From Butyrivibrio sp. XPD2002 (GTDB taxonomy: Bacteria > Bacillota > Clostridia > Lachnospirales > Lachnospiraceae): a stretch of 57,820 nt of DNA. Below, one piece after another: positions 33,901 to 46,800 of this stretch. The translations under genes were made by a program, and so were the position numbers. Under the pieces are notes generated by a model. The model did no database searches. It was not told the origin of the DNA and saw nothing but the letters and a program-made list of their open reading frames with translations. The number at the start of each line of letters is the position of its first letter. Within the stretch, counting starts at the first letter, position 1. The DNA lies in assembly GCF_000423945.1 (NCBI RefSeq), contig NZ_AUIY01000027.1, positions 1 through 57,820 on the forward strand, in the 5' to 3' direction.

Positions 33901-35193
33901 TCAGTTGTTCTTTTGATCAAACTCTTTTACCATATTTGCTCTGGCAAGAAGACTGTCTTTTCTGATCTTACCTGACTCATAAACCTTATTTGCCTTCTTG
34001 AGACCCTCTTCCTTCTCTTTTTCAGATAAAGTTGAAGAATAAGAATTCATGGTTCTGGTATTCATATTAGCATAGCGATTCATCTGAGGAGTTGACTTCA
34101 TCTTCTCAAGCTTTTCGTTATACTTAGCGATATTTTTCTCAATCTCAGCATCAATATCGGTCTTGTCAATGTGCTTGTTAATTACAATCTGCTGAACTGT
34201 ACGAACTACAGCACCTGCGATCCAGTAAATACCAAGACCTGCAGGGAATGTAAATGTGAAGAAAAGTGACATGAGAGGCATCATCATGTTCATAGTCTTC
34301 ATTGAATTAGCCATCTGAGCTGCCTGATCGTTAGGATCATTGGATGTAGGAGCAGCCTGAGGCATAAGCTTAATGCTAACCCACTGTGTAAAGCATGAAA
34401 GGAAAGGAATAATAAGTGCAACTACAAAAAGAACAAATGACTTATTAGCCCAAGCTGTCTGAACCATGTAGGAAGGTGAATCTCCCATGTTAAGACCAAG
34501 GAAGTTGTTGTACTTACTAATAAGTGCATGTGAGTTTGCAATTGAATCTGAAAGACTTCCGAACTTTTCTGTAAGTGAAGCCCAATCCTTTGTTGAAGCC
34601 TTGTAAAGAACATCAATAAATGTGTTCTCTATATAAGTAGTATTACCTGATGTGAATGCTTCATTTGTAAACTGCTTTGAATACTGACCTGCACTTGAAA
34701 GTGTCTGTAAAAACTCAGCTGATCCTGCTGTCTCACGAAGCTGTGTAACAAGAGGATAAAAAGCTGACTTTACCTGGCTAACATAAGCAGGCATGGAATA
34801 GATAACTCTGTAAAGAGCGATCATGATAGGAAGCTGAATTAAAAGCTGAACGCAGCTACCTGTCTGTGAAACACCATACTTAGCATAAACAGCTTTGATT
34901 TCTTCCTGCTGTGCAAGCATGGACTCGTTATCCTTCTTACCCTTGTACTTCTTCTGAATTTCCTGAATCTCAGGGTTCATTCTTGCCTGCAGCTTGGAAA
35001 ACTTCTGCTGCTTGTAGGTAAGAGGCATAAGTAAAAAGTACATTATTATTGTAAATAAAATAATAGCAAGACCGGTACTGGGAATACCAATCTTATCGAG
35101 GAAAATGAAGATCCAGTTCATAATATGACCAAGGAGCCATGCAATAGGACCTACAATTTTTCCCTGATATTGTGTCAACGTAACAATATTCAA
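33901..35193 (-). CDS. yidC: Membrane protein insertase YidC
   Basis: Inserts and folds membrane proteins alone or with Sec. Membrane helices near 15-35, 38-58, 115-135, about 240-262 and 300-330, with the conserved FTFPAGLGIYWIAGAVV segment. A long hydrophilic periplasm-side insert (about 140-235) separates helices. No lipoprotein Cys at the N-terminus. 430 residues; Lys-rich C-tail. Lies between yidD and jag. Confidence 0.95.
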   Translation of the reverse strand: MNIVTLTQYQGKIVGPIAWLLGHIMNWIFIFLDKIGIPSTGLAIILFTIIMYFLLMPLTYKQQKFSKLQARMNPEIQEIQKKYKGKKDNESMLAQQEEIKAVYAKYGVSQTGSCVQLLIQLPIMIALYRVIYSMPAYVSQVKSAFYPLVTQLRETAGSAEFLQTLSSAGQYSKQFTNEAFTSGNTTYIENTFIDVLYKASTKDWASLTEKFGSLSDSIANSHALISKYNNFLGLNMGDSPSYMVQTAWANKSFVLFVVALIIPFLSCFTQWVSIKLMPQAAPTSNDPNDQAAQMANSMKTMNMMMPLMSLFFTFTFPAGLGIYWIAGAVVRTVQQIVINKHIDKTDIDAEIEKNIAKYNEKLEKMKSTPQMNRYANMNTRTMNSYSSTLSEKEKEEGLKKANKVYESGKIRKDSLLARANMVKEFDQKNN

Positions 35194-35210
35194 AACCTAT
35201 CCTCCAATAC

Positions 35211-35420
35211 TTACGGTACAGGATCGTAACCACCGCTGGAAAATGGATTACATCTTAGAATTCTCCATGCAGCAAGTAAACTACCTTTTAATGCACCGTG
35301 TTTTTCTATTGCTTCTAATCCGTATTGCGAACAAGTCGGTATATACGGACATTTTGTTCTCTTTAAGGGAGAAACATACTTTTGATATAACTTAATCAGG
35401 AATATCAGTACTCTCTTCAT
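35211..35420 (-). CDS. yidD: Membrane protein insertion efficiency factor YidD
   Basis: Small (69 residues) membrane-associated helper of YidC. The family block is clear: [23 protein letters not shown] and [17 protein letters not shown] (read in parts). Its start overlaps the rnpA end by 29 bp, the usual arrangement. Confidence 0.95.
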   Translation of the reverse strand: MKRVLIFLIKLYQKYVSPLKRTKCPYIPTCSQYGLEAIEKHGALKGSLLAAWRILRCNPFSSGGYDPVP

Positions 35421-35769
35421 ATTTCACCTCATCATTTTTCCTTAGATGAGACTTCCCGGCCAGATATAAAAATGACTTCTCAATATCAAAATACGAAGCA
35501 TCTTTAGCACGGCTTCTGGCCACGACTACTATATCTAAACCACTATTAAATATATTTTCGTGTAGTCGGTAAACTTCTCGAACAAGTCTTGCAAACCTGT
35601 GCCTTACAACACTGTTCCCTACTTTTTTGCTTGCTGAAATACCAAGTCTGTTTATATCGGTATTATTTTCTCTGACATAAATGACAATGTTTTTATCTGC
35701 GTACGCCTTACCGGTTTTATAAACAATCTTAAAATCAGCTGTTTTTCTTAAACTTTCTGTATTTTGCAT
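35392..35769 (-). CDS. rnpA: Ribonuclease P protein component
   Basis: Protein subunit of RNase P, which cuts the 5' leader of pre-tRNAs. The RNR-type signature appears as [20 protein letters not shown]. 125 residues with a C-terminal extension. Overlaps yidD by 29 bp; rpmH lies 85 bp upstream with two hairpins between. Confidence 0.95.
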   Translation of the reverse strand: MQNTESLRKTADFKIVYKTGKAYADKNIVIYVRENNTDINRLGISASKKVGNSVVRHRFARLVREVYRLHENIFNSGLDIVVVARSRAKDASYFDIEKSFLYLAGKSHLRKNDEVKYEESTDIPD

Positions 35770-35795
35770 TTATATTTCCTATAAGATAAGAAAAT

Positions 35796-35850
35796 ACGCG
35801 AATATGCATCTATGCACATTCGCGTAACAAGACCACAATATGCTGTGGTC
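35796..35850 (-). terminator. Two hairpins between rpmH and rnpA
   Basis: 35831-35850 folds as GACCACA/TGTGGTC. 35796-35825 folds as a 13-bp stem (ACGCGAAT...ATTCGCGT with one mismatch) followed on the minus strand by ATTTTCTTATC. The second looks like a partial terminator letting rpmH exceed rnpA. Confidence 0.65.
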
Positions 35851-35854
35851 CTTA

Positions 35855-35989
35855 TTATGCAGATATCTTTTTTCTACCCTTAAGTCTTCTGGCAGCAAGT
35901 ACCTTTCTGCCTCCCTTAGTTGCCATTCTTGCTCTAAAGCCGTGAACACGAGCTCTCTGAAGCTTATGCGGCTGATAAGTTCTCTTCAT
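35855..35989 (-). CDS. rpmH: 50S ribosomal protein L34
   Basis: 44 residues, [21 protein letters not shown]... ending KGRKKISA, the classical L34 sequence. AAGGAGGTG precedes the ATG. First gene of the leftward origin operon, with its own consensus promoter inside oriC. Confidence 0.97.
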   Translation of the reverse strand: MKRTYQPHKLQRARVHGFRARMATKGGRKVLAARRLKGRKKISA

Positions 35990-36063
35990 AGTCGAAATAC
36001 ACCTCCTTTTTAAAATCTATTTAGCAAATAATATAATTGTCTGAATCAGAAAAAATCGTTGTT

Positions 36064-36092
36064 ATTATAATAAAATTAAGCATTTCCGTCAA
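36064..36092 (-). promoter_or_regulatory. rpmH promoter
   Basis: Minus strand: -35 TTGACG (36087-36092), 17-bp spacer, -10 TATAAT (36064-36069), start near 36057. A DnaA box at 36106-36114 lies just upstream. Confidence 0.85.
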
Positions 36093-36475
36093 GTTAAAAA
36101 AAAATTGTGGATAACTGTGGAAAATATTTTGAAAAAATATTGTCTACATTTTGTATTTCAACAAGTTATCCACATCTAAATGTTGATTTTGTGGATAACT
36201 TGTTATTATCTGTAAATTTAGAATTTTTATCCACAAAATGTGGATATAATGTGGAAAACATTTAAAGTTTTTATAAAGTTAAAATATAGAATCCAGTATT
36301 TATGCGGCTTCCAGACGGTGAATATCTCTATCCTTTTTTTCCACTTTTCCACCTGTTGTTATTACAATGTGATTTTAAAATATTTTTTTTTAAAAGTTAT
36401 CCACAATTTCCCTCCGTTTGATATTTAGTTATCCATAAGATAAAATAAATCTTAAATTTGCAATGGGAGAAATAT
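36093..36475. other. oriC: Replication origin part 1 (DnaA-box cluster upstream of dnaA)
   Basis: The rpmH-dnaA gap is AT-rich and holds perfect DnaA boxes (TTATCCACA or complement) at 36106-36114, 36166-36174, 36190-36198, 36227-36235 and 36397-36405, plus near matches at 36239-36247 and 36429-36437. Boxes face both ways. A possible dnaA promoter is TTAAAG (36262-36267), 17 bp, TATAGA (36285-36290). Matches the bipartite origin layout of Firmicutes. Confidence 0.9.
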
Positions 36476-37867
36476 ATGGAAAAGGCTACAGAAATAACAC
36501 AAAAACTTACAGAGAACTTTGATAATTTAAAGGAAGAAATACGAGTAGAGCTAGGTATGACCACTATCTCCTTCGATACGTGGATCAAACCTCTTTCTTT
36601 TTATAAATATGAAAACGGTTCTGTTATCGTTTTAATTCCCTTTGATGATACAAACGCTCTCAATTATATAGAGAGGAAATATCAGAAATTCTTTAAGGTT
36701 ACTTTATCTGAATTTTTGGATGAGGAAATTGAGGTCGAATTCCTTTTAGAAAAAGATGCATTTATTAATAAAGAAGAAACTCATTCAAATGAGTCAGATA
36801 AACCTAAATCTAATCAGAATAACTATGAGTTTTCTAACCTGAATCCTAAATACGTTTTTGATACATATGTAGTAGGTGGAAATAACCGTTTTGCATACAA
36901 CGCTTCATTAGCAGTTGCAGAATCACCGGGAGAAGCTTACAATCCCCTCTTCTTATATGGAGGCCCCGGACTTGGTAAGACTCACCTCATGCATGCTATT
37001 GGACATTTCATAATAGAGAACAATCCAGGCTTTAAGGTTTTATATGTTACATCTGAGCAGTTTACCAACGAAGTTATCGAGTCTATCAGAAGTGGTAAAG
37101 CCGAGGCCATGAGTCGTCTTCGTGATAAATACCGTACAGTTGATGTACTTATGGTAGATGATGTTCAGTTTATTATAGGCAAGGAAAGTACTCAGGAAGA
37201 GTTTTTCCACACCTTCAACGTACTTCACCAGTCAGGAAAACAGATCATTATTTCATCTGATAAGCCTCCGAAGGAAATGGAGACCCTTGAAGAGAGATTC
37301 CGTTCAAGATTCGAGATGGGACTTATCTCAGATATCCAGGCTCCTGACTATGAGACCAGAATGGCAATCCTTAAGAAAAACGCTGAGAGCTATTCAAAGC
37401 ACATCGATGATGAGATATTTGAGTACATTGCTACCAATATCAAGTCAAACATCCGTGAGCTTGAAGGTGCTTACAACAAGATAATCGCATTCTCACGTTT
37501 AAATAAGGTAGAAATTACTTTAGATAATGCCAAGGAAGCATTAAAGGATATCATTTATCCCGATGTTTCAAAGGTTATTACAATCTCTCTTATTATAAGT
37601 ACAGTTTGTGAGCAGTATGGAGTAAGACAGGAAGACATTACTTCCAAGAAGAGAAATAAGGAAATTGTCCTTCCCAGACAGATCGTTATGTACCTTGCAA
37701 GGGAGCTTACAGATATGCCTCTTGAAGAAATAGGTAAGGCACTTGGTAAAAAGGATCACACTACTGTAATGAGTGGCGTAACCAAGATAAAGGATCTTCT
37801 TGCTATTGATGATGAGCTCAAAAAGAATCTCGACATTATTAATAAGAAGCTAAACCCTTCTGCGTGA
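36476..37867 (+). CDS. dnaA: Chromosomal replication initiator DnaA
   Basis: AAA+ ATPase that binds DnaA boxes and opens the origin. N-terminal domain I (about 10-90), a short linker, Walker A GGPGLGKTHL near 161, Walker B VLMVDDVQF, and the C-terminal DNA-binding signature KALGKKDHTTVMSG near 425. 464 residues from 36476, chosen because GGGAGA lies 6-7 bases upstream; an in-frame ATG at 36458 has no site. Confidence 0.97.
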   Translation: MEKATEITQKLTENFDNLKEEIRVELGMTTISFDTWIKPLSFYKYENGSVIVLIPFDDTNALNYIERKYQKFFKVTLSEFLDEEIEVEFLLEKDAFINKEETHSNESDKPKSNQNNYEFSNLNPKYVFDTYVVGGNNRFAYNASLAVAESPGEAYNPLFLYGGPGLGKTHLMHAIGHFIIENNPGFKVLYVTSEQFTNEVIESIRSGKAEAMSRLRDKYRTVDVLMVDDVQFIIGKESTQEEFFHTFNVLHQSGKQIIISSDKPPKEMETLEERFRSRFEMGLISDIQAPDYETRMAILKKNAESYSKHIDDEIFEYIATNIKSNIRELEGAYNKIIAFSRLNKVEITLDNAKEALKDIIYPDVSKVITISLIISTVCEQYGVRQEDITSKKRNKEIVLPRQIVMYLARELTDMPLEEIGKALGKKDHTTVMSGVTKIKDLLAIDDELKKNLDIINKKLNPSA

Positions 37868-38170
37868 TAAAGTGGATAACTCAGTTTATAAATACTTTAT
37901 AAATTGTTTATAAACTGGGGATAAGAGTGGAAAACTTTTTTATAGCCTTATATCGCAAAATTTGCCCTGTGGAGAACATTTAGCTTTTCAACATTAAATT
38001 TTTATTTATCAACTATTAAAAATTTGTAAATAAGGCAGATAAATTGTATAATAGATAAGGATTTCCACATATCAACACCTATTACTAATTATAATACTAA
38101 ATATTATTAATTAATTTATATATAGTGTTTTGTGCATAATCACTTTCTAGTTGGAGGGAGTTCTTAACCC
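37868..38170. other. oriC: Replication origin part 2 (dnaA-dnaN gap, likely unwinding region)
   Basis: 303 bp without a gene. It starts with an inexact DnaA box (AGTGGATAA, 37871-37879), then three TTTATAAA palindromes at 37885, 37896 and 37907, each 11 bp apart, within an 11-bp inverted repeat (37882-37892/37907-37917), then weak boxes (GGGGATAA, TGTGGAGAA) and about 150 bp of very AT-rich DNA. The dnaN promoter lies inside. Likely duplex-unwinding element by analogy with the Bacillus dnaA-dnaN gap. Confidence 0.75.
38024..38052 (+). promoter_or_regulatory. dnaN promoter
   Basis: -35 TTGTAA (38024-38029), 17-bp spacer, -10 TATAAT (38047-38052), start near 38059, giving a leader of about 110 bases. 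Confidence 0.75.
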
Positions 38171-39280
38171 ATGAAGTTTGTTTGTTCAAAATCGAATCTT
38201 ATTACCGGACTACAGATTGTTTCAAAGGCAGTTCCTAATAAGACTACAATGTCTATATTGGAATGCATTCTTATAGATGCTACAGAAACAGTCATCAAAT
38301 TTATCGCTAATGATATGGAACTCGGAATACAGACCGAGGTAGACGGTAATATTTTAGAGAGAGGATATATTGCTATCGATGCAAAGATCTTCTTTGACAT
38401 TATAAGAAAGCTTCCTGATAATGATGTAACTATTGAATCCGATTCAAACGGTAAGGTTACTATCAGCTGTGAAAAAGCTAAGTTTGGTATTGTAGGAAGA
38501 AATGCAGATGATTTTACATATCTTCCCAATATTGAAAGAATAGATGGTATAACTGTATCTCAGTTCACTCTTAAAAACATTATCCAGCAGACTATCTTCT
38601 CTATCGCTGAGAATGATGCCAATAAGATGATGAGTGGTGAGCTTTTCGAGATTAATCAGGATACACTTAAGCTTGTATCCCTTGATGGTCATCGTATATC
38701 TATTCGTAAAGTAAAGCTTCAAAATTCTTATGATTCCAAAAAGGTAGTAGTTCCCGGAAAAACTCTTTCGGATATAAGTAAGATTATTACTGACAGTACT
38801 GAGAATAATGTTGAAATTTTCTTTACTGACAAGCATATATTGTTCGAGTTTGATAAAACTATCGTTGTTTCAAGACTTCTTGAGGGTGAGTACTTCAATA
38901 TTGATCAGATGCTCTCCAGTGATTATGAAACAAAGATGACTATTTCAAGAAAAGAGATGCTTGATTGTATAGACAGAGCAACTCTGCTTGTAAAGGAAGG
39001 CGATAAGAAGCCCGTTATCATCTCAATTACTGATGATAAGATGGAGCTTAAGATCAATTCCACAATCGGAAGCATGGATGAAGAGATTGAAATCGAGAAA
39101 CAGGGTAAGGATCTTATAATCGGATTCAATCCTAAGTTCCTCATTGATGCTCTTCGCGCTATTGACGATGAGAACATAGATATCTACATGGTTAATCCTA
39201 AGGCACCCTGTTTTATAAGGGACAAGGATTCTAACTACATCTATCTTGTTCTTCCTATAAATTTTTTAACAGTGAGCTGA
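38171..39280 (+). CDS. dnaN: DNA polymerase III sliding clamp, beta subunit
   Basis: Ring-shaped clamp of the replisome. Three clamp-fold repeats over 369 residues; start MKFVCSKSNLITGLQIV, and the C-terminal end reads YLVLPINFLTVS, close to the family's usual PxR-type end. GGAGGGAG precedes the ATG at slightly long spacing. Own promoter in the origin; yaaA follows after 4 bp. Confidence 0.97.
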   Translation: MKFVCSKSNLITGLQIVSKAVPNKTTMSILECILIDATETVIKFIANDMELGIQTEVDGNILERGYIAIDAKIFFDIIRKLPDNDVTIESDSNGKVTISCEKAKFGIVGRNADDFTYLPNIERIDGITVSQFTLKNIIQQTIFSIAENDANKMMSGELFEINQDTLKLVSLDGHRISIRKVKLQNSYDSKKVVVPGKTLSDISKIITDSTENNVEIFFTDKHILFEFDKTIVVSRLLEGEYFNIDQMLSSDYETKMTISRKEMLDCIDRATLLVKEGDKKPVIISITDDKMELKINSTIGSMDEEIEIEKQGKDLIIGFNPKFLIDALRAIDDENIDIYMVNPKAPCFIRDKDSNYIYLVLPINFLTVS

Positions 39281-39284
39281 AAAA

Positions 39285-39502
39285 ATGGAAACAATAAAGG
39301 TTAATTTAAGAGAAAGCGACGAATTCATTAAATTAGGGCAGGCCATGAAAAAGGCCGGCCTTGAGGAATCCGGCGTTGACGCCAAAATGGATATTCAGGA
39401 AGGTCTTGTTAAGGTTAATGGTGAAGTTGAAACCAGAAGAGGCAGAAAACTTTACAGTGGAGACACTATCGAATACGAAGGCGTTCAGGTACAAATAATA
39501 AA

Positions 39503-39506
<4 letters not shown>
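39285..39506 (+). CDS. yaaA: S4-domain RNA-binding protein (YaaA/RlbA)
   Basis: 73 residues forming one S4 fold: IKLGQAMKKAGLEESGVDAK and GLVKVNGEVETRRGRKL (read in parts). Always placed between dnaN and recF in Firmicutes; relatives act in ribosome assembly or RNA binding. Its TGA overlaps the recF ATG (ATGA). Confidence 0.95.
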
Positions 39507-42551
<3,045 letters not shown>

Positions 42552-42570
42552 TATTAGCCTTTCAATTATT

Positions 42571-42600
42571 GGAGGGCGTCAGCGAAGCTGACGGATAGGA
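42571..42600 (+). promoter_or_regulatory. gyrA ribosome-binding region containing a perfect hairpin
   Basis: GGAGGG (42571-42576) is followed at once by the perfect hairpin CGTCAGC-GAA-GCTGACG (42577-42593) and a weak AGGA (42597-42600), then the ATG at 42607. The strong site is 30 bases from the start unless the hairpin folds, which brings it to about 13. Confidence 0.65.
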
Positions 42601-42606
42601 TAAAAA

Positions 42607-45255
42607 ATGGCGGATAACAATAACAACAATAACAACCAGAATGGAGAAGAGTTAGCTGATGACGTATTTGATCAGGTAACTACTGACAGAATTAAGGAAG
42701 TTGACCTGCAAAAGACCATGGAGTCTGATTACATCGACTATGCCATGAGTGTAATTGCTTCAAGAGCTCTTCCCGATGTCAGAGACGGACTTAAGCCTGT
42801 TCAGAGAAGAATTCTCTACTCCATGATAGAGCTGAACAATGGACCCGATAAGCCGCACCGTAAATGTGCTCGTATCGTAGGTGATACAATGGGTAAATTC
42901 CACCCTCATGGTGACAGCTCAATTTACGGAGCTTTGGTTAACATGGCTCAGCCCTGGTCAATGAGATACTGTCTTGTTGACGGACACGGTAACTTTGGAT
43001 CTGTGGATGGTGACGGCGCTGCCGCTATGCGATACACAGAGGCAAGACTTACCAAGATTTCCATGGAAATGACTGCTGATATCAACAAGGATACAGTAGA
43101 TTTCACACCTAACTTTGATGAGACAGAAAAAGAGCCTGCAGTACTTCCTGCAAGATTTCCTAATCTTCTTGTGAACGGTACAACAGGTATCGCTGTCGGA
43201 ATGGCTACAAATATTCCGCCTCACAACCTTCGTGAGGTAATTGCTGCTGTTGTTAAGATGATTGACAACAAGGTAAATGAAGATAGAGAGACAGATATTG
43301 AGGAGCTTTTACCCATCGTAAAGGCACCTGATTTCCCTACAGGTGGTATCATCCTTGGCACAAGAGGTGCAGAGGAAGCATACAGAACAGGTAGAGGAAA
43401 GGTTGTAGTTCGTGCGGTAACAGATATCGAGACTATGCCTAACGGTAAGAGCAGAATTATCGTAACAGAGCTTCCTTATCTGGTTAATAAGGCAAATCTT
43501 ATTTCCAAGATTGCAGAATATGTAAAGCTTAAGAAGCTTGACGGCATCACAGCTCTTAGAGATGAATCAGACCGTGAAGGTATGAGAATCGTTATTGAGC
43601 TCAGACATGATGTAAATGCAAATGTAATGCTCAACCGTCTCTTCAAGCACACACAGCTCCAGGATTCATTCGGTATTATCATGCTGGCTCTTGTTAACAA
43701 CGAGCCTAAGATTCTTGGACTTGTTGATATGCTTCACCACTACATCGTCCACCAGGAAGAGGTAGTAACAAGAAGAACACAGTACGATCTCAACAAGGCT
43801 GAAGAGAGAAATCACATTGTTGAGGGATTGCTCATAGCTCTTGATAACATCGATGAAGTTATAAAGATAATCCGTGGAAGTAAAACTGTTCAGATAGCAA
43901 AAGAACAGTTGATGGAGAGATTCGGATTATCAGATGCTCAGGCACAGGCTATCGTAGACATGCGTCTTCGTACTCTCACAGGTTTGGAGAGAGACAAGCT
44001 TGAGCAGGAGCATGCTGAACTCTTAAAGAGAATTGAAGAGTTGAAGCTCATCCTTTCTGACAAGAAGGTACTTCTTGGAGTAATCAGAAAAGAAATCACA
44101 GAGATATCTGATAAATACGGCGATGATCGTAAGACTCAGATAGGACATGATGATTCTGACATAAACATTGAGGACATGATTCCCAATGTTAATACAGTTA
44201 TAGCTATGACAAACGTTGGTTATATCAAGCGTATGTCCATAGATAACTTCCGTGCACAGAACCGCGGAGGTAAGGGAATAAAGGGAATATCCACAATTGA
44301 GAACGATTATGTGGAAGACCTTCTTATGACCACAACACACAATTACATTATGTTCTTTACCAACAAGGGAAGAGCTTACAGACTTAAGGCTTACCAGATT
44401 CCTGAGGCGTCAAGAACATCCAGGGGAACAGCAGTAGTAAATCTTCTGCAGCTTTCACCTGAAGAAAAAATCACAGCTACTATTCCAATCAAGGAATACA
44501 CAGAGGAGAAGAACCTCTTCATGGTTACCAAGAAGGGAACCGTTAAGAAGACTCCTGTAATGGAATTTGCAAATGTAAGAAAGAACGGACTTACAGCAAT
44601 CAATCTTGATGATGACGACGAGCTTATCGAGGTTAAGACAACAAAGGCAGATTCTGAGATTTTCCTTGTAACCAAGAATGGTATGTGTATCAGATTCAAG
44701 GAGACAGATGTAAGACCTACCGGAAGATCATCAATGGGTGTAAGAGGTATTATGCTCGGTGATCAGGATGAAGTTGTAGGAATGCAGCTTAATTCTCAGG
44801 GTGATTCGCTTCTTATCGTATCTGAAAAAGGCTTTGGAAAGAGAACAGAGCTTGGTGAGTTCCATATCCAGCTCAGAGGTGGTAAGGGTGTTAAGTGCTA
44901 CAAGATAACAGAGAAGACCGGAAATGTAATCGGTGTCAAGGCTGTTAAGGATGAGCACGAGATCATGATGATCACAGACAGCGGAATACTGATCCAGCTC
45001 AGAATGGAAGAAATAACAATCCATGGCAGAGTAACATCAGGTGTTAAGATGATAAATCTTGACAAGGGTGTCAGTGTAGTTGCCATTGCAAAGGTTCGTG
45101 AGAAGATTTCAAACGGTGACGAAGAGTTCGAAAACATCGAAGATGCAATGGAAGATATTCCTGAGGACGACGGTGTGGAAATAACCGACGACTTCGACGA
45201 TGATGATACTGACGATATCGAAGAAGGCATTGAAGAAGAGACAGACGAAGAGTAA
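42607..45255 (+). CDS. gyrA: DNA gyrase subunit A
   Basis: Breakage-reunion subunit. The active-site Tyr is in [11 protein letters not shown]; the quinolone-resistance region reads [20 protein letters not shown]. The C-terminal propeller includes the GyrA box QNRGGKGI. 882 residues, longer than usual owing to an acidic tail (about the last 50 residues are mostly Asp/Glu). The N-terminus has a run of seven Asn after MAD. A hairpin sits in the ribosome-binding region. The next gene starts 5 bp after its stop. Confidence 0.97.
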   Translation: MADNNNNNNNQNGEELADDVFDQVTTDRIKEVDLQKTMESDYIDYAMSVIASRALPDVRDGLKPVQRRILYSMIELNNGPDKPHRKCARIVGDTMGKFHPHGDSSIYGALVNMAQPWSMRYCLVDGHGNFGSVDGDGAAAMRYTEARLTKISMEMTADINKDTVDFTPNFDETEKEPAVLPARFPNLLVNGTTGIAVGMATNIPPHNLREVIAAVVKMIDNKVNEDRETDIEELLPIVKAPDFPTGGIILGTRGAEEAYRTGRGKVVVRAVTDIETMPNGKSRIIVTELPYLVNKANLISKIAEYVKLKKLDGITALRDESDREGMRIVIELRHDVNANVMLNRLFKHTQLQDSFGIIMLALVNNEPKILGLVDMLHHYIVHQEEVVTRRTQYDLNKAEERNHIVEGLLIALDNIDEVIKIIRGSKTVQIAKEQLMERFGLSDAQAQAIVDMRLRTLTGLERDKLEQEHAELLKRIEELKLILSDKKVLLGVIRKEITEISDKYGDDRKTQIGHDDSDINIEDMIPNVNTVIAMTNVGYIKRMSIDNFRAQNRGGKGIKGISTIENDYVEDLLMTTTHNYIMFFTNKGRAYRLKAYQIPEASRTSRGTAVVNLLQLSPEEKITATIPIKEYTEEKNLFMVTKKGTVKKTPVMEFANVRKNGLTAINLDDDDELIEVKTTKADSEIFLVTKNGMCIRFKETDVRPTGRSSMGVRGIMLGDQDEVVGMQLNSQGDSLLIVSEKGFGKRTELGEFHIQLRGGKGVKCYKITEKTGNVIGVKAVKDEHEIMMITDSGILIQLRMEEITIHGRVTSGVKMINLDKGVSVVAIAKVREKISNGDEEFENIEDAMEDIPEDDGVEITDDFDDDDTDDIEEGIEEETDEE

Positions 45256-45260
45256 AACTT

Positions 45261-46709
45261 ATGAGAGTTGGGCTTTTAATTTCTGAATTTAAGGATAAAA
45301 ATGTTTGCGATATGTGTCTTGGAGCAGACATTGCTGCAAGAGACCTAGGGGTTGAACTGGTCATTTTTCCGGGAAAATATATCATCACTGATAAAAACTT
45401 CAGTGATGATAATCCCTATGAATATCAGTATCAGGCAGTATTTGATTATATCTATGAGGCCGGCTTTGACGGACTTATTGTGGATATAGAGCGCATTGGA
45501 AATAGTGCGCCGATACTGAAAAAAGAAGGCTTCCTTAAGCAGTTTGGAAAAAAGCCCCTCCTTACAGTTACAGAGCTTGAAGGCTTTGAAAAGGTCGAAT
45601 ATAAAAAGGACACACCCTATTTTGAAATAGGCTTCCTTGCTATTGAGCAGATTCTGTCAAAGGTATCTGATAACAAGGTAAAGGCAAAGAGAAAGAGTAT
45701 AAAAGAGTTTACAGCTGAAGATGTTATTAGTGTAAATAGCAGAACATCAGCTTTGGCAAAGCTTTCTTCTCAGTGCAATTATGAGGAGGATAACTATGAT
45801 CTCATATTCAAAAAAATAGCTCAGGCCGGATTTAAGAATTTTGAAGTATTTCTTCTTGAAAGTCCTCAGATATGTTCAATGAAAAAGGGCTGGAAGGTAC
45901 CTAAATACAGTAAGCGTATAATTACCATTCATGACGGAAAAGCTGATAAATTTGATAAGAAGACAGATATGGAAACCTCTGATATTTTTGACCTTTCCAA
46001 AATCAAGGGTACAAAAATTATAAGAAATGTTTTCAGAGGTGAGGAGCAGTATGGTCTTTTTATCATCGGATTTGAAGACAGTGTAAGAACAGGAACCTTT
46101 GATGACCTTATTACAAGCATTGTTCTTAGCGGAATAAGAATGAATTTTTTAAGAAAACGTCTTATTGATGCTGAGGAAGAGCTTACTCAGTGCCAGGAGG
46201 AGATTGCAAGAGACGGATCTGTTCTTGATCATATTGGAGATAAGGATTATCTTACCAATCTTCCTAACAGAAGAGGATTTTTCACAAAGGCATACGATCT
46301 TCTTAAAAAGGACTTCAAGGAAGGAAAATATGCTGTAGTTGCATATATAGACATGGATTCATTAAAAAACATTAATGCTATTCATGGCCATGACGAGGGC
46401 GACCACGCTGTAAAGAGAGTAGCTGATATTCTTGAAGAAGTATTTGGTAAAAAGAGTGTCTGCGGAAGAATACGTGGTGACGAATTTGCTGTAATAGAGG
46501 TTACAGACGAAGAGGATAAGGCTGAGGAACTCAGAATTGAGATGGCCCGTCAGAACAATAAGCTTCTCATGGAGAATACAAAGTATCTTAATCACTTGAT
46601 CTATTCTATCTGCGAATTTGATTATGAGGAGAGTCTGTCACTTAGAGAAATGCTCAAGGAAACAGATGATAATCTCAAAAATATGCGAAGAATGGAAACT
46701 CTTGGTTAA
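45261..46709 (+). CDS. Diguanylate cyclase with periplasmic-binding-like sensor domain
   Basis: 482 residues, no signal or membrane segment, so cytoplasmic. Residues 1-130 resemble the first lobe of a LacI-type sugar-binding fold (MRVGLLISEF ... AGFDGLIVDIE); 130-290 is of unknown type; a short coiled coil (about 290-315) leads to a GGDEF domain starting DYLTNLPNRRGFF, with IDMDSLKNINAIHGHDEGD and the active-site variant RGDEF at 405-409. No RxxD inhibitory site five residues before it. Expected to make cyclic di-GMP; activity with Arg in the first position is often kept. Follows gyrA by 5 bp; the small FliM-motif gene lies downstream. Confidence 0.88.
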   Translation: MRVGLLISEFKDKNVCDMCLGADIAARDLGVELVIFPGKYIITDKNFSDDNPYEYQYQAVFDYIYEAGFDGLIVDIERIGNSAPILKKEGFLKQFGKKPLLTVTELEGFEKVEYKKDTPYFEIGFLAIEQILSKVSDNKVKAKRKSIKEFTAEDVISVNSRTSALAKLSSQCNYEEDNYDLIFKKIAQAGFKNFEVFLLESPQICSMKKGWKVPKYSKRIITIHDGKADKFDKKTDMETSDIFDLSKIKGTKIIRNVFRGEEQYGLFIIGFEDSVRTGTFDDLITSIVLSGIRMNFLRKRLIDAEEELTQCQEEIARDGSVLDHIGDKDYLTNLPNRRGFFTKAYDLLKKDFKEGKYAVVAYIDMDSLKNINAIHGHDEGDHAVKRVADILEEVFGKKSVCGRIRGDEFAVIEVTDEEDKAEELRIEMARQNNKLLMENTKYLNHLIYSICEFDYEESLSLREMLKETDDNLKNMRRMETLG

Positions 46710-46728
46710 TAGTTTATAATTTATTAAG

Positions 46729-46757
46729 TTGTTAAAAACAATAAAAGAAGATACAAT
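46729..46757 (+). promoter_or_regulatory. Promoter of the 70-residue protein gene
   Basis: -35 TTGTTA (46729-46734), 17-bp spacer, -10 TACAAT (46752-46757), start near 46764. Sigma-A type, not the flagellar sigma type. Confidence 0.7.
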
Positions 46758-46800
46758 GTGCTTAACTAGTATCATTAGCATTTAATTTAGAGGATAGTAA

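Noticed and set aside
46729..46800. Flagellar (sigma-28 type) promoter before the FliM-motif gene
   Set aside because: No TAAA-N15-GCCGATAA-like sequence; a sigma-A promoter with 17-bp spacer explains it.
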